Part shown: in pieces, positions 36,447-45,001 of the stretch
How positions within the stretch are numbered: the stretch's first letter is position 1
Layout of the letters: each line of letters begins with the position of its first letter
Origin: Bacillus sp. sid0103
GTDB taxonomy: Bacteria; Bacillota; Bacilli; Bacillales_B; DSM-18226
Assembly (NCBI RefSeq): GCF_019219025.1
Contig: NZ_JAHUWN010000001.1
Location: forward strand, 186,001-250,000
DNA: 64,000 nucleotides
Direction of reading: 5' to 3'
The notes under the pieces: model-generated
Told to the model about the DNA's origin: nothing
Seen by the model: the letters and a program-made list of their open reading frames with translations, nothing else
The model's database searches: none
Translations under genes and position numbers: made by a program

Positions 36447-37661
36447 TTGTTTCGGTCCAAATTAAAAACGATTTTTTTATCGATATCCGTCACCATTTTA
36501 GCTGGCTCTCTAATATTTTATCCGCAGGAGTCATTAGATGCTTCGATTCGCGGCCTAAATATGTGGTGGGAAATTGTTTTTCCATCCTTGTTACCTTTTT
36601 TTATTGTTTCTGAAATGTTAATTGGTTTTGGAGTTGTTAAATTTATTGGTGTACTATTAGAACCTCTAATGAGACCATTATTTAAGGTCCCAGGTGTTGG
36701 CGGTTTTGTTTGGGCGATGGGTATGGCTTCTGGATTCCCAGCTGGCGCAAAGTTTACGGCAAGATTAAGAGAAGAAGGACAATTAACACAAATTGAAGCG
36801 GAGAGACTTGTTTCATTTACAAATTCCTCTAATCCTTTATTTATCTTTGGGGCGGTTTCGGTAGGGTTTTTCTATAATCCTCATTTAGGGGTTACCCTCG
36901 CATTATCCCACTATTTAGGGAATATTTGTGTTGGATTAATTATGCGCTTTTATGGAAAGGAATCCCCTGATGAAATCAAGCCAAAAAGAAAGAAATTCAA
37001 AATCCGTTCTGCTTTATCAGCCTTGCATCAAACAAGATTAAAAGACAATCGACCGATTGGAAAACTATTAGGGGATGCAGTCAACTCATCCATTCAAACC
37101 TTATTAATGGTTGGTGGTTTTATTATTTTATTCTCAGTAATAAACAAAATACTTTATCATTTACATATCACTGCAACATTGGCTAAATCAGTTGAGGTCC
37201 TGTTATCATCGTTGTCATTCCCAGAAATGTTAAGTATTCCGTTTATTTCAGGTTTATTTGAAATCACTTCAGGTAGTCAATTAACCAGTCAAGTGCTAGA
37301 TGCCACTCTATTACAAAAAGCGATGATAACCAGCTTTATTTTAGCCTTTAGTGGTTTTAGCGTCCAAGCCCAGGTTGCAAGTATCCTTGCACAAACAGAT
37401 ATTAGATTTCAGCCCTTTTTCATCGCTAGAATCATTCACGGTATTTTTGCAAGCTTATTCGCATTGATCTTATGGAAGCCCGTTTATTTACGATTTAATG
37501 GTAATGAACGTCCTTCAAATGCCTTGCCTGTTGGATTTTTCGGTGATGGATCATGGGTAGACCACATTTACCATAAAATGATTGTTGTAGGGCCGATTAT
37601 CACCATTATTTCACTGTTCGTATATGTACTGATCTTATATTCCCGCCAAAAAAAACAATAA
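36447..37661 (+). CDS. ylbJ: Sporulation integral membrane protein YlbJ
   Basis: 404 residues, about eight to nine membrane segments, Gate-like (nucleoside recognition) topology: MWWEIVFPSLLPFFIVSEMLIG (about 35-56), VWAMGMASGFPAGAKFTARLREEG (about 95-118), FTNSSNPLFIFGAVSVGF (about 130-147). B. subtilis YlbJ is needed for heat-resistant spores. Start is TTG at 36447, eight bases after GGAGGAGG; extending to the ATG at 36345 would pass the promoter candidate and add residues not seen in relatives. Confidence 0.92.
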   Translation: MFRSKLKTIFLSISVTILAGSLIFYPQESLDASIRGLNMWWEIVFPSLLPFFIVSEMLIGFGVVKFIGVLLEPLMRPLFKVPGVGGFVWAMGMASGFPAGAKFTARLREEGQLTQIEAERLVSFTNSSNPLFIFGAVSVGFFYNPHLGVTLALSHYLGNICVGLIMRFYGKESPDEIKPKRKKFKIRSALSALHQTRLKDNRPIGKLLGDAVNSSIQTLLMVGGFIILFSVINKILYHLHITATLAKSVEVLLSSLSFPEMLSIPFISGLFEITSGSQLTSQVLDATLLQKAMITSFILAFSGFSVQAQVASILAQTDIRFQPFFIARIIHGIFASLFALILWKPVYLRFNGNERPSNALPVGFFGDGSWVDHIYHKMIVVGPIITIISLFVYVLILYSRQKKQ

Positions 37662-37748
37662 AAAAAGAGCTTCGCACTATAAACTGCATCCCAATTTTTC
37701 GACACAAAGAATCATCGGATGGGCAGTTCACTTAGCTAGCTCTTTTTT
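37661..37748. terminator. Long hairpin between ylbJ and coaD
   Basis: AAAAAAGAGCT (37661-37671) and AGCTCTTTTTT (37738-37748) pair, with inner AACTGC-ATCC / GGAT-GCAGTT pairing. The A/T outer arms make it a bidirectional terminator for the two converging genes, with an unusually large apical region. Confidence 0.65.
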
Positions 37749-37750
37749 AT

Positions 37751-38245
<495 letters not shown>

Positions 38246-38806
38246 TTACTCAATATCTGTTCGTTTATAAATTGTTACTGCAATAATCCCATACTTCTCG
38301 TGTTTTATTTGGCTAAATCCTCCTACTGATTTCGGTATTTCAACCTCAAAGCTATGTTCACAGACAATGATGCCATCTGTTTTTACTATATTCTGCTTAT
38401 CCATTTTTTCCATTAAATTGACTAGTTGTTGTTTTTTGTATGGCGGGTCTAAAAAAATATAATCAAAGCAGATTTCTCTCTTTATGAGAGCCTTTAATGC
38501 CCGATCGGCATCATTGCGATAAACCTCAGCTTGATCCTCAAATTTACAAGCTTTAATATTTTCATGGATCACCTGAATCGCTTTTGATTCACGATCAATA
38601 AAAATCACTTTTTCCAATCCTCTGCTAAGCGCCTCCAAACCTAACCCACCACTACCAGCAAATAGGTCTAACCCAATCCCGCCATCAAAATAAGGTCCAA
38701 TCATATTAAATAAAGCTTCTTTGACCTTATCGGTTGTCGGTCGAGTTGTATTTCCTGGAACTGCTTTCAGCGGTCTTCCTTTACAAATGCCTGAAACCAC
38801 TCTCAC
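38246..38806 (-). CDS. rsmD: 16S rRNA m2G966 methyltransferase RsmD (YlbH)
   Basis: 186 residues; SAM-dependent N2-guanine methyltransferase. Motifs: RVVSGICKGRPL at the start, RPTTDKVKEALFN (about 21-33), LDLFAGSGGLGLEALSRG (about 46-63) and FLDPPYKK (about 126-133, D-P-P-Y catalytic). Starts at GTG. Has an extended -10 promoter 40 bases upstream and the structured RNA region beyond it. Confidence 0.95.
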   Translation of the reverse strand: MRVVSGICKGRPLKAVPGNTTRPTTDKVKEALFNMIGPYFDGGIGLDLFAGSGGLGLEALSRGLEKVIFIDRESKAIQVIHENIKACKFEDQAEVYRNDADRALKALIKREICFDYIFLDPPYKKQQLVNLMEKMDKQNIVKTDGIIVCEHSFEVEIPKSVGGFSQIKHEKYGIIAVTIYKRTDIE

Positions 38807-38849
38807 TTACTTATCACCACATTTTTTTTGAGAAATAATTGCTTAATAC

Positions 38850-38879
38850 ATCCTACCATAATTTATAAAAAGTAGACAA
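38850..38879 (-). promoter_or_regulatory. Candidate promoter of rsmD-coaD
   Basis: On the minus strand TTGTCT, 18 bases, TAGGAT with TGG directly before it (extended -10). Start of transcription would be about 37 bases before rsmD. Confidence 0.5.
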
Positions 38880-38991
38880 TTCTGTTGATGATATCTCTTT
38901 ATTTAAAAGTTGAGTACCAAACAGAGTGGTTTATCACGAAATTTTATGATAAAGCACGTATAAGCTTTTGGGTTGTGGAAATAATGTAATT

Positions 38992-39140
38992 AACAACATC
39001 AATTCGAGGATGTTGTTGCCAACCGCGGAGAAGACTTACGTTTCCCCATAAGTTCTTCCTCCGGTTTCTCCTCTCCCTTTGCCTTCTATCCTTTTTGAGG
39101 ATTTGGAAGGACCCTGCAGAATGTTCTGCAGGTTTTTTTT
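38992..39140 (+). ncRNA. Structured RNA region between rsmD and the divergent gene at 39215
   Basis: Four hairpins in 150 bases: AACAACATC/GATGTTGTT (38992-39017); a long imperfect stem ACCG...CGGT (about 39021-39065); CCTTCTATCC with GGATTTGGAAGG (39082-39110); and CCTGCAGAA/TTCTGCAGG followed by T8 (39113-39140), a classic plus-strand terminator. Comparative work has described a structured 'ylbH leader' upstream of this gene in bacilli; this is probably the same locus. The strand is unsettled: the terminator and third stem favour plus, while G-U pairs in the second stem favour minus. The region also holds C-rich stretches (TTTCCCC, TTCCTCC, CTCTCCC) able to bind ribosome sites. Confidence 0.55.
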
Positions 39141-39214
39141 AGTTTTTATTCAAAAAATCAAAAATTAGTGATAAAGTATTGATGAATTGACTCATTGTAA
39201 AAGGAGCGTTTTCA

Positions 39215-39604
39215 TTGATCCAACGTTTTATTGAATTAGGTGAAGGATATTCAGATTTATATGAATTACTAGAACTTACAAATGCCAATCAACACCGTCT
39301 TCAACACATGCTTGCTCTCCATACAAAAATTGATCAAAAGGAACTTACCTCCCTAGTTGTTGTCCTTAAACCGACTGACCCTGGTAAGTTTCAACCTCTT
39401 TATATTTGCCGGGAGGGTATTCCAAATCCAAATTTCACTCCAAATAAAAGGTATGATCTTTTTGCTCAAACCGCTTCGAAATATGATAAACAGATTTGTG
39501 AATTAACGGTAAAGCCCTCCTCCAGCTTTTATGAAAAGGAACTATATTACCAATATCTAATTGGTATTCTCAGGCTTAATCATTATTTACTGCCACTTCA
39601 ATAG
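39215..39604 (+). CDS. Conserved hypothetical protein next to ylbG
   Basis: 129 residues with no signal peptide or membrane segment; possibly the DUF7147 family seen in Bacillaceae, which some databases label as a methylthioribose kinase without support. Visible features: charged N-terminus (ELGEGYSDLYELLELTNAN), a central VVVLKPTD strand and an aromatic C-terminus (YEKELYYQYLIGIL). TTG start eight bases after GGAG. It lies 75 bases downstream of a strong plus-strand terminator, so leader control is possible. No function can be given. Confidence 0.7.
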   Translation: MIQRFIELGEGYSDLYELLELTNANQHRLQHMLALHTKIDQKELTSLVVVLKPTDPGKFQPLYICREGIPNPNFTPNKRYDLFAQTASKYDKQICELTVKPSSSFYEKELYYQYLIGILRLNHYLLPLQ

Positions 39605-39605
39605 G

Positions 39606-39640
39606 AAAAGGTGAGGGACCTGAATCGCCCTCACCTTTTT
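39606..39640. terminator. Bidirectional terminator between the 39215 gene and ylbG
   Basis: Perfect 12-bp stem AAAAGGTGAGGG/CCCTCACCTTTT with T residues; the right arm reaches the ylbG stop codon. Confidence 0.9.
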
Positions 39641-39914
39641 AAATTCCCATCTTATAATCGTATTCTTTTGCTTTATCGGGAGCTGAATTTTCATACTCCA
39701 TTCTTAAGAAAGGTTTATATGAAGGCTCTACTTTTTTTACAAACGAAAAAGAATTCAACTTTTCCATTATTTCATCTACTTCTTCTTGATTACAATACAG
39801 TACAACATATTTCAACTTTTTTGAGACATAATGTACATTTCCGAAGCGCCTAAGCATTTTAGCTTGTTTTAGAGAGTAAAGCCACACAACCAATCCTTGT
39901 CTTTGAACAAACAT
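39639..39914 (-). CDS. ylbG: YlbG family protein (DUF2129)
   Basis: 91 residues, cytoplasmic, DUF2129: begins [36 protein letters not shown], then [19 protein letters not shown] and [13 protein letters not shown]. Found beside ylbF in bacilli; function unknown. Confidence 0.9.
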   Translation of the reverse strand: MFVQRQGLVVWLYSLKQAKMLRRFGNVHYVSKKLKYVVLYCNQEEVDEIMEKLNSFSFVKKVEPSYKPFLRMEYENSAPDKAKEYDYKMGI

Positions 39915-40040
39915 ACTTTTTTCCCCTTCAACAGAACCATCATTTTAAATAAGTCTAGCATATTAAAACGATTCATTTCAATTCAAACTTTACTTCTTTC
40001 CAATATTATATGGTAGTAACAAGATAAATTACTGCACTCT

Positions 40041-40071
40041 AAAGAAAAAATCAGCTTTCAAAAGCTGATTT
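40041..40071 (-). terminator. Terminator after ylbF
   Basis: AAATCAGCTTT/AAAGCTGATTT stem followed by TTTCTTT on the minus strand, next to the ylbF stop. Confidence 0.8.
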
Positions 40072-40074
40072 TCC

Positions 40075-40518
40075 TCACCCGCAATTACAGCTGCCGCCAC
40101 CGCCACAACCACTGCTATGGCCAGTTTGTGTTTCAAAGAACTGATTGCCGGTTGGTACCTTTATATGTTCTGAGACTGCACCGCCTACGATAATGCTGAT
40201 GGCATCTAGAAGGTCTTGCAAATCATTTTCGGCCAATTTAAACTCCGCTACAAGGGGGTCTAAATCCATTTCTCTCTTATTTTCACGGATTTGTGTCATG
40301 ACCTTTTTATAATCAGGATGGTATTTACCAAACCGTTGTACCTCATCATACAGTTCCTTTAGACTAACAAAACGCTTTATTTTACGCTGTGACTCTTTGT
40401 TATTTTGCAATTTATATAAACAAATCTGATATTGTTCTGCTATATCTGATTCTAAAACCATCTTGGCTAGCTGTTCCGCCTGTTCCAATAATTCAACTCT
40501 TTCTAATGTAGCAAGCAC
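40075..40518 (-). CDS. ylbF: YlbF, Fe-S component of the RNase Y regulatory (Y) complex
   Basis: 147 residues, mostly helical (YlbF/YmcA family). With YmcA and YaaT it forms the Y-complex that carries 4Fe-4S clusters and directs RNase Y, affecting competence, biofilm and sporulation. The Cys-rich tail (SSGCGGGGSCNCG) matches the cluster-binding end of B. subtilis YlbF; FGKYHPDYKKVMTQIRENKREMDLDP is a strong family signature. Start GTG at 40518, nine bases after GGAGGTG; the GTG at 40536 is inside that site. Confidence 0.93.
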   Translation of the reverse strand: MLATLERVELLEQAEQLAKMVLESDIAEQYQICLYKLQNNKESQRKIKRFVSLKELYDEVQRFGKYHPDYKKVMTQIRENKREMDLDPLVAEFKLAENDLQDLLDAISIIVGGAVSEHIKVPTGNQFFETQTGHSSGCGGGGSCNCG

Positions 40519-40579
40519 GTTTTCACCCACCTCCACTGATATTTTAACATGAAAGTGTTAGTAATGCGAAATATACAAT

Positions 40580-40945
40580 TTATCTAGTGATTTTTACCAT
40601 AAATTCTTTCTCCATTCCATACGGTGCATTATTTAAATCGACAACTTCCAGCTTAACACTATGACTTCCCGGCGATAACCCTTTAATCATAAATGCCGCT
40701 GCATTAACTTCAGATTTTTTCTTGCCATCAATCCAAATAACAATCTTACCGAATCTTTTCTTGGAATGGTCAGTTTCACGAAAACTGATACCAGTAACGA
40801 TACAATTAATGAATACTGTTTCTCCTTTTATTTGGTGCTGGACGAATAGTGAAGGTATTTCCTCTTTTGGCGAGGCATTATTAAATCCGGAAAGAATACC
40901 AGTTATTAAGAACATAAGGACAACCTTTGGAAAATGCTTTTTCAT
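40580..40945 (-). CDS. Small secreted protein of unknown function
   Basis: 121 residues. N-terminus is basic then hydrophobic (KKHFPKVVLMFLITGILSGFNNASP), a Sec signal peptide with likely cleavage near residue 25; there is no lipobox Cys. The mature part looks all-beta (KIVIWIDGKKKSE; GSHSVKLEVVDLNNAPYG), like an Ig or FixG-type fold. Ribosome site AAGGAG before the ATG. No homologue in the B. subtilis ylbE-ylbF gap. Function unknown. Confidence 0.65.
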   Translation of the reverse strand: MKKHFPKVVLMFLITGILSGFNNASPKEEIPSLFVQHQIKGETVFINCIVTGISFRETDHSKKRFGKIVIWIDGKKKSEVNAAAFMIKGLSPGSHSVKLEVVDLNNAPYGMEKEFMVKITR

Positions 40946-41020
40946 TTTGATTCACTCCTTCTTTTGCTTGTATTGTTCGCCTCCATTTCAATTTTTAGTC
41001 TTAAACCTTAATTACATACA

Positions 41021-41053
41021 AAAAAAGCCTCAAAGAGAATAATTTGGGGCTTT
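41021..41053 (-). terminator. Terminator after ylbE
   Basis: AAAGCCCCAAA/TTTGAGGCTTT with one mismatch, then TTTTTG on the minus strand. Confidence 0.75.
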
Positions 41054-41054
41054 G

Positions 41055-41294
41055 TTAATTTTGATTTTTCATCGCTTGAAACATATGATACATCATAGAA
41101 GCCATTTGGACACTATTTGAAAATTTGTTAACTTGATCTGGAATGGTCTTTTTATGATAGTGTAATGATTGAATTTCAAGTGCCTGCAAATCATAAGGAT
41201 TTCTTGATAACTTCCGGTACCAGATTGGTTGTTCACGGATAAACTGTTTTAAGTCCTTCTGACTTTCTATATATTCAAGTACATCTTTTCTCAT
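41055..41294 (-). CDS. ylbE: YlbE family protein
   Basis: 79 residues, soluble and charged. QPIWYRKLSRNPYDLQALEIQSLHYHKKTIPDQVNKF is the family core. Next to ylbD, 19 bases apart. Function unknown; conserved in spore formers. Confidence 0.87.
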   Translation of the reverse strand: MRKDVLEYIESQKDLKQFIREQPIWYRKLSRNPYDLQALEIQSLHYHKKTIPDQVNKFSNSVQMASMMYHMFQAMKNQN

Positions 41295-41313
41295 AAATTA
41301 AAGTTCCTTTCCA

Positions 41314-41718
41314 TCAGTCTTTTCTAAACATAAAGGGATGTTTAGGTCCTTCTTGCGGTTTTACTGGACCTCCAGCAGGATTGTTTCCTTGAAATTGTGA
41401 AATAACACCTTGAATCGCACCTAGGGCCTGGCTTAGGTTGTTAATATGGTTTTGCATTTGATTTGGATCCATTTTCTTAACCATTCCCATAATGCTGGAA
41501 ATCCAATCACCTTTCGATTCTACACTTTCTTCATCGGCAGTTTCTTTATTAGTTCCAATCGTTTCCCAGCGGGTATCCTCTTCCCCTAATAAATACCACT
41601 CTTCGTATAACTCCTGCCAGGTCGCCTTCCCTGTCCGTACTTCCTGGATAAGTTTTGGATTGTTTTTAACAAATTCTTTAAATTGTATGACGGTAGGGTG
41701 TAATTTTTTTTGTGTCAT
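41314..41718 (-). CDS. ylbD: YlbD, spore coat-associated protein family
   Basis: 134 residues from the ATG at 41718 (GAGGTG six bases before; the upstream TTG/ATG region lacks one). HPTVIQFKEFVKNNPKLIQEVRTGKATWQELYEEWYLLGEED is the YlbD signature; the C-terminus is Gly/Pro/Gln-rich (QFQGNNPAGGPVKPQEGPKHP). B. subtilis YlbD has been found as a coat protein. Operon with ylbE. Confidence 0.87.
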   Translation of the reverse strand: MTQKKLHPTVIQFKEFVKNNPKLIQEVRTGKATWQELYEEWYLLGEEDTRWETIGTNKETADEESVESKGDWISSIMGMVKKMDPNQMQNHINNLSQALGAIQGVISQFQGNNPAGGPVKPQEGPKHPFMFRKD

Positions 41719-41866
41719 TTTTCTCACCTCAGCCCATATTACTGCCAATAATACAATATGTAATAAAATTCAAAATGTGAAAGAACTCAGAAAGATGTAT
41801 ATATTTAATATTTTTCCTGTTAATGATAAGATGTCAAAAGAATAAGAAATGAAAGAGGTATATAAA

Positions 41867-42349
41867 ATGAAAGATGAAATACGTCAATTATTAGAAACAT
41901 GTATGGAAAATGGCTCAGAGGCTGATTTAACTTCTCTTGCATACCTTTTAAATGGATTCAAACAAAAAATAAATCAAAATCGCAGTACCTATATTGACGG
42001 GATTCTTCAAATGGAAAGAAAATTTGAAGAGGATACCTGCGAAATTTCCATCCCGCTTCACCCTACTCTTCATAATAACTTAGATATCGTCCATGGCGGG
42101 ATTACAGCGACCGTTTTAGATACTGCAATGGGCAGTTTGGCAAATTATTACTTGCCGAAAGGATTAGGGGCAGTTACCAATCAATTGAATATCCATTACA
42201 TAGCACCAGGAATTGGAGAATCACTCCGGTGTAAAGCAGAAATTATTCATAAAGGCAGCAACACCATGGTTATTTCAGGAGAAGCCTATCGTAGTGATGG
42301 CAAAAAAATTGCCTATGCAACAGGTACATTCTTTATTATTAGCAAATAA
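41867..42349 (+). CDS. PaaI-type hotdog thioesterase
   Basis: 160 residues with one hotdog domain: LDIVHGGITATVLDTAMGSLANYYLP (about 70-95; H-G-G and catalytic D/E region), then NIHYIAPGIGESLRCKAEIIHKG. Probably cleaves acyl- or aryl-CoA thioesters; substrate unknown. ATG at 41867 is eight bases after AGAGG; the ATG at 41849 lacks a site. Divergent from ylbD. Confidence 0.85.
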   Translation: MKDEIRQLLETCMENGSEADLTSLAYLLNGFKQKINQNRSTYIDGILQMERKFEEDTCEISIPLHPTLHNNLDIVHGGITATVLDTAMGSLANYYLPKGLGAVTNQLNIHYIAPGIGESLRCKAEIIHKGSNTMVISGEAYRSDGKKIAYATGTFFIISK

Positions 42350-42372
42350 TGACCGGAGGAGTTTGATTCATA

Positions 42373-42732
42373 ATGGTTACCGCCATTGTCATTCCAATTA
42401 TTTGCCTTTACTTTTTTTGGCTGACAAAAAAAGAGATGAAGGAGAATGATACTAAGTGGGCTATGGCTGGTCATGTCCAGCAGGAAGCGGTTGTAACAGG
42501 CGAAATTAAGAGCCTTATAGAGGAGAAGCAACGGTTTTATTATCATCGCTATATTTATGTGCAGTCGTTAAAACTGCAAACAGAGACCAAGTTAATTACT
42601 ATCCAGAAAATTACCCCGATTACAAAAGACTTCCAGAGAGTTTCCTTTAAAGTTGGGGAATACATAAGAGTTTATGGGAAATGGGAAGTGAACAAATTTG
42701 TATTCAACGAATATATAATTGAAAAAAGGTGA
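42373..42732 (+). CDS. Hypothetical protein with one membrane segment
   Basis: 119 residues. A single N-terminal membrane segment (TAIVIPIICLYFFWL, about 3-18) followed by a charged linker and a beta-rich domain (GEIKSLIEEKQRFYYHRYIYVQSLKL; GEYIRVYGKWEVNKFVFNEYII) that may be OB-like. GGAGGAG eleven bases before the ATG; 23 bases after the thioesterase, so probably one transcript. I do not recognise the family. Confidence 0.65.
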   Translation: MVTAIVIPIICLYFFWLTKKEMKENDTKWAMAGHVQQEAVVTGEIKSLIEEKQRFYYHRYIYVQSLKLQTETKLITIQKITPITKDFQRVSFKVGEYIRVYGKWEVNKFVFNEYIIEKR

Positions 42733-42753
42733 CCTAATATGATCACCTTTTTT
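42722..42753. terminator. Bidirectional terminator between the 42373 gene and ylbC
   Basis: AAAGGTGA and TCACCTTT arms with outer A/T tracts; both genes end in it. Confidence 0.88.
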
Positions 42754-43825
42754 ATTGTTCTGTTTTTTCAATAAAGTTTTGGGTATAGTACTTTTGATAT
42801 ACTCCTACTCCAAGATGGGTATATTCATTGTTTAAAAGTGCCTCACGATGTCCTTTACTATTTAGCCACCCTTCCACCACTGCAGGGCCGTCCGTATAAT
42901 TTGCCGCGATATTTTCACCAGCAGCCTGATAAACCACATCAGCTGTTTTTAATCTCTTAGCAAGGTCTCCAAATTTCTTAGATGTATGAGAAAAGTCATT
43001 GTTTTCCGACATGTCCTTACTGTGTTGGAAAGCTGCTTTCGCCGTATTTTCATCCCACTTCAAACTTTTAAGTTTATTCCTCTCTCTTAAAACATTGGTT
43101 ATGTCAAATATCTCTTGTTCAGTATTTTCATCTATTTTACGCTGCATTTCCTCACTAGGCACAGGCGCTTGGATTAGAACACCATTATAAACAAGTTCAT
43201 AGGGACGTTGTTTAATAAGTGTGGGTGCATCCAAGAAACGGACACTTGAGAGATTACCCGTAAACTTATCTATATATAGCTGAACAAAAATATCACCCAA
43301 TTGCACCATTGGTCGAAGATTTAAATCCGTATCATTAAGTTCAAAGCGATAGGAATTTCCATTATATTCGAGATTAAAATTTGTATCAATATAATGAGTA
43401 TTAAAAATTTCCTCAACTGGTTGTCCGATTTCAAATGGTGCTACATCTAAATTTTGACCAATGGCAAAAATGGTAACAATCCGTTTATTTTCCACACCTA
43501 CTTGCAGGTAACTTTTAGGACTTTGATTATAAATATACCACTGATAACCATATTGTGATTCATCGATCCGTGCTGGTGTACCAAGAACTTTTTCTAGTTC
43601 AACTTCTTTTTGCCCAATTAGTAAAGCTAATCCCTCTTTCGGTTTTTCTGAGACAATTTTTTTACTAGGCTTATTTACTGGATTTTCTGGTATTGATTGT
43701 TTTATTTCTGATGTATTATTTTCTTTAATTAAAATATTACTTTCATTATTTTCATTTATACTAACATAAAAACCAATGGTTAAGAAAACTGCTGAAAGAA
43801 TAAGTATTTTTGACAGTATACGCAG
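42752..43825 (-). CDS. ylbC: CAP-domain protein YlbC, probable CTG start
   Basis: 357 residues if translated from CTG at 43825. N-terminal hydrophobic anchor or signal (ILSKILILSAVFLTIGFYV), an Asn/Glu/Lys-rich linker, a CAP-associated N-domain (GLALLIGQKEVELEKVLGTP; YGYQWYIYN; then to about residue 225) and a C-terminal SCP/CAP domain (LKWDENTAKAAFQHSKDMSENNDFSH, GENIAANYTDG, HREALLNNEYTHLGVGV). The frame is open from the stop at 43834 with no ATG, GTG or TTG before 43495, which would cut the N-domain and remove the signal. GAGGGTG precedes the CTG by seven bases, and 357 fits B. subtilis YlbC (about 346). Starting at 43495 would leave 247 residues. Confidence 0.82.
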   Translation of the reverse strand: MRILSKILILSAVFLTIGFYVSINENNESNILIKENNTSEIKQSIPENPVNKPSKKIVSEKPKEGLALLIGQKEVELEKVLGTPARIDESQYGYQWYIYNQSPKSYLQVGVENKRIVTIFAIGQNLDVAPFEIGQPVEEIFNTHYIDTNFNLEYNGNSYRFELNDTDLNLRPMVQLGDIFVQLYIDKFTGNLSSVRFLDAPTLIKQRPYELVYNGVLIQAPVPSEEMQRKIDENTEQEIFDITNVLRERNKLKSLKWDENTAKAAFQHSKDMSENNDFSHTSKKFGDLAKRLKTADVVYQAAGENIAANYTDGPAVVEGWLNSKGHREALLNNEYTHLGVGVYQKYYTQNFIEKTEQ

Positions 43826-43939
43826 AGGCTTTCACCCTCTCTGGAACATTTTCTATCATTATATGTATAGATAAAATTATTATATCATCTATGACTTCAA
43901 TAATAATAGTCATTACCATAAATATCAGATAAATGAACT

Positions 43940-43974
43940 GATTAAAAGAAAACAGGTACAATAAGTACCTGTTT
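43940..43974 (-). terminator. Terminator after ylbB
   Basis: AAACAGGTAC/GTACCTGTTT ten-bp stem followed by TCTTTT on the minus strand. Confidence 0.8.
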
Positions 43975-44010
43975 AAGTTTGGTAATACTATTTTTTTTGT
44001 ATAGTAATTA

Positions 44011-44445
44011 TTAGTGTTGTGCTCCGTTATAATTTTGTTCAGATATTTCTGTTAATGCCTCTTTTGCTTGGTCGTCAGTTAACTCGCGGATAGCGAAATC
44101 ACCTAGTGAAACAATTCCTACTAGCTTACCGTCTTCTACTACAGGTAATCGGCGGATTTGATGTTCTGCCATTAATTTTGCCGCTTCCTTACTTGTAGAA
44201 TCAGATGTAACAGTGATTAGTTGTTTGCTCATAATATCCTCTACTTTTGTAGAGCCAGGATGTTTTTCTGCAACACCTCGTACTACAATATCACGGTCTG
44301 TAATCATGCCAACAAGATTGTCTTGATCAAGAATTGGAATAGCTCCCACATTTAATTCCTTCATTTTTAAAGCCACTTCATATACATTATCTAATAAAGA
44401 ACAACTTTCTACCGCATCAGTCATTATATCCCTGATTTTTTCCAC
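44011..44445 (-). CDS. ylbB: CBS-domain protein YlbB
   Basis: 144 residues consisting of two CBS domains (about 7-55, and 72-125) in a Bateman module: NVGAIPILDQDNLVGMITDRDIVVRG and RRLPVVEDGKLVGIVSLGDFAIREL. Such pairs bind adenosyl ligands (AMP, SAM, NADH) and usually regulate a partner; no partner domain is fused here. Ends with its own terminator, so ylbC needs another promoter. Confidence 0.9.
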   Translation of the reverse strand: MEKIRDIMTDAVESCSLLDNVYEVALKMKELNVGAIPILDQDNLVGMITDRDIVVRGVAEKHPGSTKVEDIMSKQLITVTSDSTSKEAAKLMAEHQIRRLPVVEDGKLVGIVSLGDFAIRELTDDQAKEALTEISEQNYNGAQH

Positions 44446-44635
44446 ATGATTACCCCCATGTTATAATAAATTCCTCATATCATTATTTTAGGATTTCCAT
44501 CCAATTATGTTTTATTCGTTGAATCTATGCATTGCAAGTTGATTCATTTTCAACTATTATTAAAATTGAATTATAATTGCTTTACTGATAAAAGAAACAT
44601 TGGGGTAATGGTATTGTTTTTAGGAGGGATTATTT

Positions 44636-44995
44636 ATGAAATTCGAGAATACTGAGATTGAAAAGTTAAAAGCTGACTTAAACCGATTAGATGAAGTAAT
44701 GTTAGATCACGGTTTAGTTCGCGAAGGGCAATGGGACTACGAACGTGTTACATATGACCGCAAGTTTGAATTAAAAGAAGGAGTATTCTACCTGCGTATT
44801 CGAGGCCATGCAATTGAAGGAGACATTGGTGCTCATAAAGCAACCATTCAATTAATGACCCCGCTTTTAGGCAAACATTATTATCCACATGGTGTTGAAT
44901 ATGGTGAAGGGGAAAACTTCCCAACTTCTCTTGTGAATCAATGCAAAAAGATTCTTGAAGCCGTGAAAGCTGAAGTAAGTAAATTTGCACTTTAA
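44636..44995 (+). CDS. ylbA: YugN-like family protein (YlbA type)
   Basis: 119 residues, no membrane segment. YugN family: YERVTYDRKFELKEGVFYLRIRGHAIEGDIG and KHYYPHGVEYGEGENFP are characteristic. Function unknown. AGGAGGG lies before the ATG. The gene symbol follows position next to ylbB. A TATAAT at 44572-44577 may be its -10. Confidence 0.8.
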   Translation: MKFENTEIEKLKADLNRLDEVMLDHGLVREGQWDYERVTYDRKFELKEGVFYLRIRGHAIEGDIGAHKATIQLMTPLLGKHYYPHGVEYGEGENFPTSLVNQCKKILEAVKAEVSKFAL

Positions 44996-45001
44996 GGATA
45001 A

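Noticed and set aside
43761..43961. A 66-codon minus-strand frame upstream of ylbC
   Set aside because: It overlaps the true YlbC N-terminus in another frame and is Ile/Met/Phe-rich without a ribosome site.
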